Assembly: GCA_900549845.1 (NCBI GenBank)
Contig: URPT01000014.1
Location: 1 to 20,012, forward strand
DNA length: 20,012 nt
Direction: 5' to 3'
Source of the DNA: an uncultured Veillonella sp.
GTDB lineage: Bacteria; Bacillota; Negativicutes; Veillonellales; Veillonellaceae
In this document: in pieces, positions 7,020 through 15,100 of the stretch
Layout: the number at the start of each line of letters is the position of its first letter
How positions within the stretch are numbered: position 1 is the first letter of the stretch
Translations under genes and position numbers: made by a program
Notes under the pieces: model-generated
Seen by the model: only the letters and a program-made list of their open reading frames with translations
Told to the model about the DNA's origin: nothing
Databases searched by the model: none

Positions 7020-8045
7020 TTAGCGATGAATGTAAACGTCTACACGACGGTTTTCAGCTTTACCTGCTGCAGTGGAGTTAGTTGCAACTGGTTTAGTGTC
7101 GCCATTAGCAATACCGATTAAACGATCAGCAGATACGCCGTTGTTTACTAAGTATTGAGCTACGTATTGTACGCGGCGTTCAGACAAGCCAACGTTGTAT
7201 TGAGGAGTTGCGTCAGTATCAGCATTACCCAACAATTTAACTTGGTCTTGAGAGTATTGGTTAGCAGCATTTACAGCAGCTGTTAAGTTTGGATATTGGT
7301 CTGCACGAGCTACATCTTGGTCGGAATCGAAGTAGATGGAGTCTACATAGTAATCCAATTTAGGAGTTTTGTATACAGGAGCTTCTACAACAGGAGCTGG
7401 AGCTGGAGTGTATACAGGTGCTGGTGCTGGAGTTGCTACAGGAGCTACTGTTTTGTGACCACCGAAACGGTAGGACAAACCAACTACAGGACCTTGGAAG
7501 GATACGTTTTCAGTATCAGTATCTTGTGTATTGATATAACGGTAACCAGCGTTGATATCCAAGTCTTCGTTTACTTTGTAGCCTAAGCCAGCTTCCCAAG
7601 TTGTAGTTTTCTTAGTACCTACACCAGCTTTACCGTAAACTTCTACTTTAGAGCCAAGGTTAGCTTTACCAATTACACCTGCTTGTGCAATGTTGTTAGT
7701 GCCATCACCATCATTATTATGGATGCGTGCATAACCACCATATACTGCGAAGTTTTTATTCAAGGATTGAACCAAGTTAACTTCATGCATGTTTGTATCA
7801 AGATGTTTGGAATTTAAACCATGGTAACCATATTGAACAGCAGTTTTGTCAGACAAAGCATAAGTCAAACCACCATCAAAGTTCCATTTGTGAGCATCTT
7901 TAAAACCTTCAGTTTTAGTTTCAACATTTGCTGCACCAAGATCAACTTGGAATTCACCTTTGTTGAATTGAGTTTGTGGAGTTGCGCCAGCTACGGATAC
8001 GCCTACAGCAGCAACTGCCAATAAAGCTAATAATTTTTTGTTCAT
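7020..8045 (-). CDS. ompA: OmpA-family outer-membrane protein
   Basis: A 341-residue protein. Residues 1-21 are a signal peptide (MNKKLLALLAVAAVGVSVAGA). Residues about 22-198 alternate as expected for a small eight-stranded outer-membrane barrel ending in SYRFGG. Residues 199-229 are a Pro/Ala-rich linker (PAPAPVYTPAPAPVVEAP). Residues about 230-341 form an OmpA C-terminal, peptidoglycan-binding domain. In it Asp276 (GNAD) and Arg291 (LSERR) are 15 residues apart, as are the two residues that bind diaminopimelate in characterised OmpA domains. It should sit in the outer membrane and touch the cell wall. The start is ATG at 8045 with GGAGGG 7 nt upstream. It is a single-gene unit: the terminator is at 6926-6986 and an upstream gap carries a candidate promoter and inverted repeats. 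An OmpA-type outer membrane protein with Firmicute ribosome sites supports a diderm Firmicute. Confidence 0.92.
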   Translation of the reverse strand: MNKKLLALLAVAAVGVSVAGATPQTQFNKGEFQVDLGAANVETKTEGFKDAHKWNFDGGLTYALSDKTAVQYGYHGLNSKHLDTNMHEVNLVQSLNKNFAVYGGYARIHNNDGDGTNNIAQAGVIGKANLGSKVEVYGKAGVGTKKTTTWEAGLGYKVNEDLDINAGYRYINTQDTDTENVSFQGPVVGLSYRFGGHKTVAPVATPAPAPVYTPAPAPVVEAPVYKTPKLDYYVDSIYFDSDQDVARADQYPNLTAAVNAANQYSQDQVKLLGNADTDATPQYNVGLSERRVQYVAQYLVNNGVSADRLIGIANGDTKPVATNSTAAGKAENRRVDVYIHR

Positions 8046-8095
8046 TATAATTCCCTCCAATAACAGCCTTTAACAATACACAGGCCTTTGGTAAT

Positions 8096-8175
8096 AATAT
8101 ACTTTAATTTTACACAACTTTTCGATAAATTTCAATATCTTTTATGAAATTATCATGAGGATTTCGAAATTTATC
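8096..8175 (-). promoter_or_regulatory. Candidate ompA promoter and flanking inverted repeats
   Basis: On the minus strand TCGAAA (8125-8120) and TATATT (8101-8096) are 18 bp apart, a weak but plausible promoter giving a leader of about 45 nt. Immediately upstream is a 10-bp inverted repeat, GATAAATTTC (8124-8133) and GAAATTTATC (8166-8175), with a related GAAATTATC between them at about 8146-8154. One arm touches the -35, so these may be regulator sites. The rest of the gap (8176 to about 8333) is AT-rich, and I see only a 12-bp palindrome AAGATATATCTT near 8285. Confidence 0.35.
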
Positions 8176-8333
8176 TATACATAGATGTTATAAATTCTAA
8201 ATTCAGAAATATAACTATCTTTATAATATAGGAATATTGAGGTTCTAATTATAGGATAGATGAGCTAATCCTTTATTCTTTTAAGATATATCTTATATTT
8301 ATCTTAGCCTATCTTTAAAATTAAGCGAACAAA

Positions 8334-8364
8334 AGAAAGCGCCTACGTTTCCGTAGACGCTTTG
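8334..8364 (-). terminator. Terminator of the aquaporin gene
   Basis: A hairpin with CTACG and CGTAG around TTTC, extended by GCG/CGC and AAA/TTT pairs with one mismatch, lies about 20 nt after the aquaporin stop codon. On the minus strand it is followed by CTTTTGTT. Boundaries are approximate by a few bases. Confidence 0.75.
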
Positions 8365-8382
8365 TACAATACCTGTATTAAA

Positions 8383-9078
8383 TTAGTCTTCTTTTACAGA
8401 GAACCATGCACGATGGAATACAGCCGCAACCGCACCACCTACTAAAGGAGCCACGATGAAGAGCCATACTTGAGCCAATGCTTCACCACCTGTGAATACA
8501 GCTGGAGCTAATGCACGAGCTGGGTTTACGGATGTACCAGTCAATGGAATACCGATCAAGTGAACCATTGTCAAAGTAGCACCGATAACTAGACCTGCAA
8601 GAGCAGATGTCTTTTCACTAGCTGTTACACCAAGAATTACAAGTACGAATACAAATGTAAGGAATGTTTCCACTACGAATGCACCGCCCATGGAAAGGCC
8701 AACTGCACTTAATGTATCGTAACCATCAGCACCAAAACCAGAAAGTGTTTCAGAGCCATTTACTACTACACTCAATAAACCAGTACCAGCGAAAGCACCG
8801 ATAACTTGAGCTACTACATAACCGGCAAAATCTTTAGCAGACATACGACCGGAAAGCCATACGCCGATGGATACAGCAGGGTTTACATGGCAACCAGAAA
8901 CGTGACCAATTGCATAAGCACCAGCAACGATTGTCAAACCAAATGCTAATGCGATTGCTACAACGCCTAAATAACCCAAACCAAGACCACCAGTAAAGCC
9001 ACCTGTTACAACAGCTGTACCAGTACCAAAGAATACTAAAATCATTGTGCCAATAAATTCAGCAATATACTTGTTCAT
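8383..9078 (-). CDS. aqpZ: Aquaporin Z-type water channel
   Basis: A 231-residue MIP-family channel, equal in length to E. coli AqpZ (231). Both pore NPA motifs are present (residues 66-68 in SGCHVNPAV and 184-186 in GTSVNPARA). The aromatic/arginine selectivity filter can be read by comparison with AqpZ: Phe46, His172, Thr181 and Arg187, the water-selective set. Glycerol facilitators lack the His and have a longer loop between the last helices, so a water channel is more likely than GlpF. The membrane-embedded half-helix arrangement HVSGCHVNPAV and VHLIGIPLTGTSVNPARA is intact. The start is ATG at 9078, with AAGGAGG just upstream. It is divergent from the glutamine amidotransferase gene, with its own TTGACA promoter and terminator, so it is probably monocistronic. 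Confidence 0.9.
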   Translation of the reverse strand: MNKYIAEFIGTMILVFFGTGTAVVTGGFTGGLGLGYLGVVAIALAFGLTIVAGAYAIGHVSGCHVNPAVSIGVWLSGRMSAKDFAGYVVAQVIGAFAGTGLLSVVVNGSETLSGFGADGYDTLSAVGLSMGGAFVVETFLTFVFVLVILGVTASEKTSALAGLVIGATLTMVHLIGIPLTGTSVNPARALAPAVFTGGEALAQVWLFIVAPLVGGAVAAVFHRAWFSVKED

Positions 9079-9156
9079 GTTCGTCCTCCTTACAATACCT
9101 TCATGAACTCAAAAGGCATGTCTTCCCTCTCTATGGGATTTCATGTTACTCTCATC

Positions 9157-9184
9157 AGTATAAACATTTTCTAAATTATGTCAA
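9157..9184 (-). promoter_or_regulatory. aqpZ promoter
   Basis: On the minus strand a perfect -35 TTGACA (9184-9179) and -10 TATACT (9162-9157) are separated by 16 bp. The 5' leader is about 70 nt. The rest of the divergent gap (9185-9327) is AT-rich; I see no further structured element there. Confidence 0.8.
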
Positions 9185-9327
9185 CGACTTTTTTCGATAT
9201 AATTTCACAAAATATATTTTCCCTCATTGTTAATCACACTATGTATTAATGAGATGTTTTTGAGGCCTCCTTTTCCCTAGCACTCTTATATATCATGATT
9301 TTCATCACAAATAAATTCTATAGAATA

Positions 9328-9336
9328 TGATATACT
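9328..9336 (+). promoter_or_regulatory. Extended -10 of the glutamine amidotransferase gene
   Basis: TGATATACT is an extended -10 (TG-N-TATACT), which can work with a weak -35; none of good quality is seen upstream. The leader to the ATG at 9401 is about 58 nt and ends with AGGAGGAACC before the start. Confidence 0.5.
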
Positions 9337-9400
9337 GATAGTACGATTTGTAGAAATTACTATTATATATACAGTTATATAGAGCTATATAGGAGGAACC

Positions 9401-10108
9401 ATGAGTAAAACAGCTTATATTGTACGTCATATTAACTTTGAGAATGCCGGTATCTTAGAGTCAGTCCTAAAAGAACGAGGATTTGAACTAACATACATTG
9501 AAGCGCCCCTAGCCAATTTTGAGTACTATGATGCGACAAAAGCTGATTTAGTCATCGTCTGTGGTGCCCCTATTGGCGCCTATGACGAACAGCTCTATCC
9601 ATTCTTAACTGATGAAATCAAATTCATTACAGATCGTATTAATAGTAAAAAGCCATTACTAGGCATCTGTTTAGGCGCTCAACTCATTTCCCGTATCATG
9701 GGTGGTCACGTAGGACCTATGAAGCATGGTAAGAAAGAAATTGGCTTTGGACCACTAGAATATACTCCTGAAGGCGCTTCCTCCCCACTAGCATTGCTAG
9801 GCAATGTACCAGTTCTTCACTGGCATGGTGATGAATTTGAAATCCCTAAAGGTGCGGTGCGCCTTGCCAAAACAGAGCTATGTCCAAATCAAGCATTCTC
9901 CGTAGGCACACATATCCTAGGTCTTCAATTCCATATGGAGGCTGATCCTGCTTTCATTGAAAGTTGGCTTGTAGGCCATTGTGCAGAGCTTTCTAATGCA
10001 GGTATCGATATCCCTAAACTTAGAGAAGATGCAAAACGCTTACGCCAAGAGCTACCTGCCGCAGGAAAAGCCGCATGTATCGCTTGGCTTGAACAGAATC
10101 ATTTATAA
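9401..10108 (+). CDS. Class I glutamine amidotransferase (GMP synthase-like)
   Basis: A 235-residue stand-alone type 1 glutamine amidotransferase. The nucleophile is Cys90 in GICLGAQ, and the catalytic partners are His178 and Glu180 in LGLQFHMEA, completing the Cys-His-Glu triad that releases ammonia from glutamine. A conserved H-W-H-G-D stretch at 140-144 is typical of the GuaA-N-like family that hydrolyses glutamine or gamma-glutamyl amides. There is no synthetase domain, so it is not GuaA itself. Related proteins hydrolyse gamma-glutamyl compounds or serve unknown acceptors; the substrate cannot be read from the sequence. It has a strong ribosome site (AGGAGG), its own extended -10 promoter and a terminator 3 nt after the stop codon, so it is a single-gene unit. 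Confidence 0.87.
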   Translation: MSKTAYIVRHINFENAGILESVLKERGFELTYIEAPLANFEYYDATKADLVIVCGAPIGAYDEQLYPFLTDEIKFITDRINSKKPLLGICLGAQLISRIMGGHVGPMKHGKKEIGFGPLEYTPEGASSPLALLGNVPVLHWHGDEFEIPKGAVRLAKTELCPNQAFSVGTHILGLQFHMEADPAFIESWLVGHCAELSNAGIDIPKLREDAKRLRQELPAAGKAACIAWLEQNHL

Positions 10109-10111
10109 AAC

Positions 10112-10145
10112 AAAAACCGCCTTAGTTGAACTAAGGCGGTTTTTG
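10112..10145 (+). terminator. Terminator of the amidotransferase gene
   Basis: A perfect hairpin with CCGCCTTAG (10117-10125) and CTAAGGCGG (10131-10139) around TTGAA, flanked by A5 on the left and T5 on the right, so it could work in both directions. Confidence 0.93.
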
Positions 10146-10205
10146 TTTGTTTCTTATATATATCCCTTACATATATACATGAAATCATAGATTTCTGGTC
10201 CGATA

Positions 10206-10232
10206 ACACATTCCCCAATGTGTCATTTTTTC
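10206..10232 (+). terminator. Second terminator-like hairpin in the gap
   Basis: ACACATT (10206-10212) and AATGTGT (10217-10223) enclose CCCC and are followed by CATTTTTT. It lies 60 nt beyond the amidotransferase terminator with no gene in between. It may be a back-up terminator or the 3' end of a short unrecognised transcript. The rest of the gap to 10458 is AT-rich with nothing else that I can support apart from the element at 10402-10425. Confidence 0.4.
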
Positions 10233-10401
10233 CACATTTCGTATTGTACATCAAACAAATTGAATATGCAAGAACTTTTTCATAAACCTTTCATAAATTA
10301 TTTTAATTTTTTCAATATAGAAAGTGATAAGCAGCAGAAAACACAGATATTATCTATACCAAATCCCTATATCGAATACTATAAAATTTAGGTTTTATAT
10401 G

Positions 10402-10425
10402 AAAAAATACTATTTAAATGATAGT
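10402..10425 (-). terminator. Weak terminator of the MATE gene
   Basis: On the minus strand ACTAT and ATAGT (a 5-bp stem with a 7-nt loop) are followed by ATTTTTT. The stem is short and AT-rich, so termination would be weak. It is the only candidate downstream of the MATE stop codon. Confidence 0.35.
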
Positions 10426-10458
10426 TAAAGTTAATATTTCTGTCATTTCCATGTAAGA

Positions 10459-11868
10459 TTAAACTATCTTATGCTGCCATGCACCACGAATAAATCGGAT
10501 ATAGGAGCAACATAATCGTAAGGACTGGTCAAAGCACAAGGATAACCATGCGCCTAAAAGCCCTAAACCTAATGTAATACACAATAGGTATGTAATGATA
10601 GGCCGAATAATAGCTACACTAACAAGGGAATATTTCATAATATAATATGTATCCCCTGCCCCTTTTAGAACACCAGAATATACTTGCTGTAATGCTTGAG
10701 GGAATGCTGCAACAGCCATAATCCCCATTAAGGCACCCGCTAAGGTAACGACTTCACTTTCACGAGTATACAACTGTACTAATAGATCGCCAGGGCCAAT
10801 AAATATGAGAGCACTTACAAGGCCTACTACTAGACCGATGCGGGCACCAATTTTACCATAGGTTTTCGCAATATCTGGTCGTTTATGACCAAGACACTGT
10901 CCCGTATGAGACGCACCGGCAAAGCCGAGGCCCATCGCAAAGTAATAGAATATATCCATCAAATTCATACATACATAATGTGCTGCTAAAGGTACGGCAC
11001 CTAAAGAGGCAACAATCATGGTGTACGTATACATACCAAAACGTTCAAAGAACTGCTCCCCTAGTGAACTACCACCAACGTGGAACATGGTATGTAATAC
11101 CGTTCGTTCGAACTTCCATTTTGAAGGATGCCGCAAAGTTAATCCTGTTGTAGTATGTTGTGAAATCGTACGCAGTAATAATAGCGCAATGACAGCACTA
11201 CTGATCATGGTAGAAACGCCAGCGCCCATAACACCGAGCTCAGGGAAAAAGCCAATACCATAAATCAAGAAGAAGTTCATTATAGTATTCAGTATGTTCC
11301 CTACTACATTGGATTTAAAAATAACCTTTGTATTGCCATACCCAATAAGGGCAGCCCCTACAATTTGACTAAAAGATTGGAATATAAGACTAATAACAAT
11401 AAACCGTCCATACCAAACAGCCGTCTCAATATAGCCATCTTCAGCGCCGGTAAAGCGTAAGATATGTTCTAAATTAAAGAAACATATCGCTAATAAAGGT
11501 ACATAAATCAAGAAATTCAACAGAATGGACTGTTTAAGTACGGCATTCATGCCATCTACTTCGCCTTCACCGTGACGGCGAGCTATAATAGCCGTTACCG
11601 CAATCGATAAAGCACGACAGAATATGAGCATCACCATCTCTGGCTGTCCCATAATCCCTACCGAAGCAAGAGCAGATGCACCAAGAGCACCAACCATTGC
11701 TAAGTCGATGGCGGTCATAAATTGTAACATTAAGCCTTGTAATGTAGCTGGCCAAGCTATTTTCAAGTAATTACCATATAGCTGCTTTGTAGTCCCTACA
11801 GGGCCTAATCGTTCTGCAGCAGGCAACATAGAATCTATGGAAAGCCATCGTTGTATGCGGTCTAACAT
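10459..11868 (-). CDS. MATE-family multidrug/cation efflux protein
   Basis: A 469-residue inner-membrane protein of the MATE family, the usual length (450-480) for 12 transmembrane helices in two halves. After a soluble N-terminal stretch of about 30 residues come the family landmarks: YLKIAWPATLQGLMLQFMTAIDLAMVGALGASALASVGI in the first half, then IGYGNTKVIFKSNVVGNILNTIMNFFLIYGIGFFPELGVMGAGVSTMIS, and in the second half the paired FAGASHTGQCLGHKRPDIAKTYGKIG and SGVLKGAGDTYYIMKYSLVSV segments. Members extrude cationic drugs or metabolites using Na+ or H+ gradients. The substrate is unknown here. The start is ATG at 11868 with AGGAG and a short spacer. Its promoter carries a 30-bp inverted repeat. 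The gene lies downstream of the adhesin but a strong terminator separates them. Confidence 0.9.
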   Translation of the reverse strand: MLDRIQRWLSIDSMLPAAERLGPVGTTKQLYGNYLKIAWPATLQGLMLQFMTAIDLAMVGALGASALASVGIMGQPEMVMLIFCRALSIAVTAIIARRHGEGEVDGMNAVLKQSILLNFLIYVPLLAICFFNLEHILRFTGAEDGYIETAVWYGRFIVISLIFQSFSQIVGAALIGYGNTKVIFKSNVVGNILNTIMNFFLIYGIGFFPELGVMGAGVSTMISSAVIALLLLRTISQHTTTGLTLRHPSKWKFERTVLHTMFHVGGSSLGEQFFERFGMYTYTMIVASLGAVPLAAHYVCMNLMDIFYYFAMGLGFAGASHTGQCLGHKRPDIAKTYGKIGARIGLVVGLVSALIFIGPGDLLVQLYTRESEVVTLAGALMGIMAVAAFPQALQQVYSGVLKGAGDTYYIMKYSLVSVAIIRPIITYLLCITLGLGLLGAWLSLCFDQSLRLCCSYIRFIRGAWQHKIV

Positions 11869-11933
11869 AGTATCTCCTATTCATGCAAGATCGTACAAGG
11901 TAGAGCTAACATCTAACTCCTAATATCTTCTGT

Positions 11934-11974
11934 ATTATATCACAATAATATATGAAAAGTCATTCATATATTAT
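11934..11974 (-). promoter_or_regulatory. MATE gene promoter with 30-bp inverted repeat
   Basis: On the minus strand ATGACT (11963-11958) and TATAAT (11939-11934) are 18 bp apart, and the -10 is of the extended TGATATAAT form. The -35 lies inside a perfect inverted repeat with 11-bp arms: ATAATATATGA at 11945-11955 and TCATATATTAT at 11964-11974, spacer 8. This is the usual geometry of a TetR/MarR-type operator, but no regulator gene is adjacent. Confidence 0.6.
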
Positions 11975-12007
11975 GATTATATTTAATAATCTATATCAAA
12001 ATTGCAA

Positions 12008-12072
12008 AAAAGAACCTCTTATAGTATCCGAATATACCCTACTAGGTATATCAGTATATAAGAGGTTCTTTT
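12008..12072 (-). terminator. Terminator of the adhesin gene
   Basis: A perfect 16-bp outer stem pairs 12008-12023 with 12057-12072. An inner hairpin pairs ATATACC (12032-12038) with GGTATAT around CTACTA. On the minus strand it is followed by TTTTTTGC. It lies 52 nt after the adhesin stop codon and separates it from the MATE gene. Confidence 0.9.
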
Positions 12073-12124
12073 ATTTCTGATCAGACTTTATATTAGCCTA
12101 GATTTTGATACGAACTATCAATTA

Positions 12125-15100
12125 CTAGCCTTTAGATGCTAACAATTGGCTAACTGCTGCACGCAAGTCCTCTAAACCTTGTTTAGTTTCAGCTAACTCT
12201 TGACGTTGACGTTCATTTTCTGCTTCCAACGTATTGAGACGAGCTGCTTGATCTGCGATAACAGTCTTTTGTTCGCTATTTTCTTTCTTGAGACTAGATA
12301 CTTCATCTTGCATTACATACACAGAGCTAATAGGGCCTGCTTTGTAACGATCAGGAATATTTTTCTTTTCTGGGCTAGAGCCAAATTTGTGAGTTACCCC
12401 AGCATTTACCATATTACGGTTTGCACCGAGAGATACGCCAACATTGAACATTGTATCTTCGTTTGTATAGTGTGCAAGACCTAAGGCCGCTGCTGTTTCA
12501 CCACGATAATTGCCTACGCCAGCCATCACTTGAGTTGGTTCCAATGGATCGTATTGGATTGGTTTCAACGCTGCCATTGCTGCTGCATGAGCACCTACAC
12601 GTTGTACCTCGCCCGCTACTTGACCAATAGCATCGCCAATTCTTGCATTAGATGCTTTCAACTGACTCACATTTACTGCATCAGTATCATCTGTACCAGG
12701 TGCAATGCCTTTAAGTTGGTTATTACCATTATCGAGACCATCCTTAGTCAAGGAAATAGGGCCTGCATTAGGATTATTAGGGTTTGCACTACCAGGTGTA
12801 ATTGTTATGCCATTACCATCTGTTACAGTCGTGTTACCTGCTGCATCTTTAAATGTAGCAGACTTCATATCCTTGAGTTCTGGATTTACTGCATAACTAA
12901 TCGTTTTACCTGCTTGGCTAACCATCATATTATTGCCCGCTTTGAAAGTAACTGTTTCATCAGTTTTTACTTTTTCAGCAGTTGCCGTTGGTGTGCTATT
13001 AATACCAGAGCCTTCTGTACCAACAGTTGCATTCCAGCCAGCATTTTCAACAGCAGATTTTACTTGATCTTCAGTAGCTGCACGACCAGACGCAATATTA
13101 TTTGGATTCCAAGTTTTATTAGTCAAACCTGTAACAACACCATCTTTGCCATTTACAGCAACAGGATTATTACCACCAGTAGTAATGATGCCATCTTTAC
13201 CATCGATACCTACAGTACCAATTGTAGCCTTACCATCCTTACCATCAAGAGCAATCTTATCACCAGCTTTTACAGAACCATTTTTGCCATCGATAGCAAC
13301 TGCATTGGCACCATCACCAGCTTTAATCGTACCAGTTGTACCATCTACAGTTACTGCCTTAGTTGGATCTGTACCCAATGTAACGGTATCATTTAATTTA
13401 TTGTCATAAATGATATGTCCATCAGCGGCAGTAGTCTTAGTCAATACAATATTGCCTGTAGTACTACCAGCACTTTCACCACCATTAGCAGTCAATTCTG
13501 TTTTAGACGCCTTAGACTTAGCTTCTAATTGACGTACATTGACAGCATCTGTGTCATCTGTACCATCTGCAATCTTAGAAATTTTATTGCCCCCATTATC
13601 GAGGCCATCTTTAGTTAAGGATACAGGATCCTTACCAGCTGCAGTAATTGTTACACCATCTTTAGTAAGAGCTGTTTTATTACCATTGCCATCATCGATA
13701 ACTGTGCTATCTGCTGTGGAAGTATTTGTTTTTGTACCATCAGTAATCTTAGTACCATCAGCTGTTGTTGCGGTAGACTTAGCACCATCTGTTACTGTAT
13801 TACCAGCTGCAGTAGATGTATTCGTTTGCGTACCAGCAGTTTGTGTAATGGAATCACCATTGATAACAGTTGTGTTATTACCAGTACCGTTGAAGCTTGC
13901 AGAGTTCATATTCACAAGGTCTTTATTCAAGGAATATGTGAAATCACGCTCATTTTGGTTAATTGTGATGTTTTCACCAGCAATCATCGTAACCTTTGCA
14001 TCTTTACCTACTTTGGCATTTGTCTTAGTACCAGTTTGTTTACCAGACGTAGCAGCATCTTTGTCAGCTGTAATTTGCCATGTTTGGTTAGCTGCAGCAT
14101 CAGCTACTGCTTTCAATTGATCCTCTGTAGCAGCACGGCCAGAAACAGCATTGCCATCCCAAGTCGTATTAGCGAGACCTGTTACATGGTTATTTGTACC
14201 ATCTACAGTGACACCACCGATATTAGCGGCTTTACCTGTAATAGTACCAGTAGTACCATCTAACGTTACCGCCTTATTACCACCTGTTGTAATTGTATTA
14301 TTTACACCATCAATAGCTGCACTACCAATAGTAGCCTTACCAGCTGTACCATCAATAACAATGGCATTAGCACCAGTACCAAATGTCAATGTATCATTAA
14401 GTTTTACATTGTAAATTGTATGACCATCTGCAGCCGTTGTAGATGTTAATTTTACATTACCTGTTGTTGCGTTAGCTGCTTCATCATCATTAGCAGTAAT
14501 TTCTGTTTTAGATGCTTTTTTAGCTGCATTAATAGCATCAGCTACATTCTTAGCTGTTGCTACACCATCTGTAGCAGGAGCTGTTACAGTGCCATCTGTG
14601 CCAGCTGTAATAGACGCTGTTTTTACATCATATTTAACAACGCCTGCATCATCAATAGTAGCAGATGTTAAGGTACCATCTTTAAAGTTCAAGCCATCAG
14701 CTAAAGATACTTGTTTAGCAGTACCATCATTTGCTTTGTAAGACAATTTAGTCTTAGTAGCAACCTTAGTACCGTCAATCGTTACCTTGTAATCCTTAGT
14801 TGTGCCATCTGCACTTGGTGTACCTGTAACAGTCAACGGATTATCCGCATCAGTTGTATCAGTACTTACTGTAACTGCACTTACAGCAGATTTCTTAACC
14901 TCTGCTTCGGATACTTTTACAGTTAAGTTCTTACCATCTGCATCAGTTGTTACATATTTACCGTCGCCTTTGATACCCAATGTATCATCTTTAAGATTTA
15001 CAACACCGGCAGATGTATTCGTATCGCCAGCAAATTTCAAGTTAATAGCATCAGTGCTTGCTTTAGCTGCCTTGTTGATAGCATCCGCTACATTTTTAGC

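Noticed and set aside
8383..9078. Annotation of the MIP channel as glycerol facilitator GlpF
   Set aside because: The selectivity-filter positions read Phe, His, Thr, Arg as in AqpZ, and the protein has AqpZ length; no glycerol kinase is nearby.
9100..9145. Small upstream frame in the aqpZ leader (minus strand, starting MKSHREGRHAF)
   Set aside because: Eleven codons with only a weak GAGAG-like ribosome site; nothing indicates translation.
9401..10108. The amidotransferase as GMP synthase GuaA
   Set aside because: Only the glutaminase half is present; the ATP pyrophosphatase and dimerisation domains are absent and the gene ends cleanly in a terminator.
12530..13396. Long plus-strand open frames opposite the adhesin (also 13539-14120, 14802-15500, 15891-16412, 16812-17300, 17901-18350)
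   Set aside because: They are mirror frames of the biased repetitive adhesin codons. They have no credible ribosome sites, no recognisable domains, and their repeats simply follow the sense-strand repeats.
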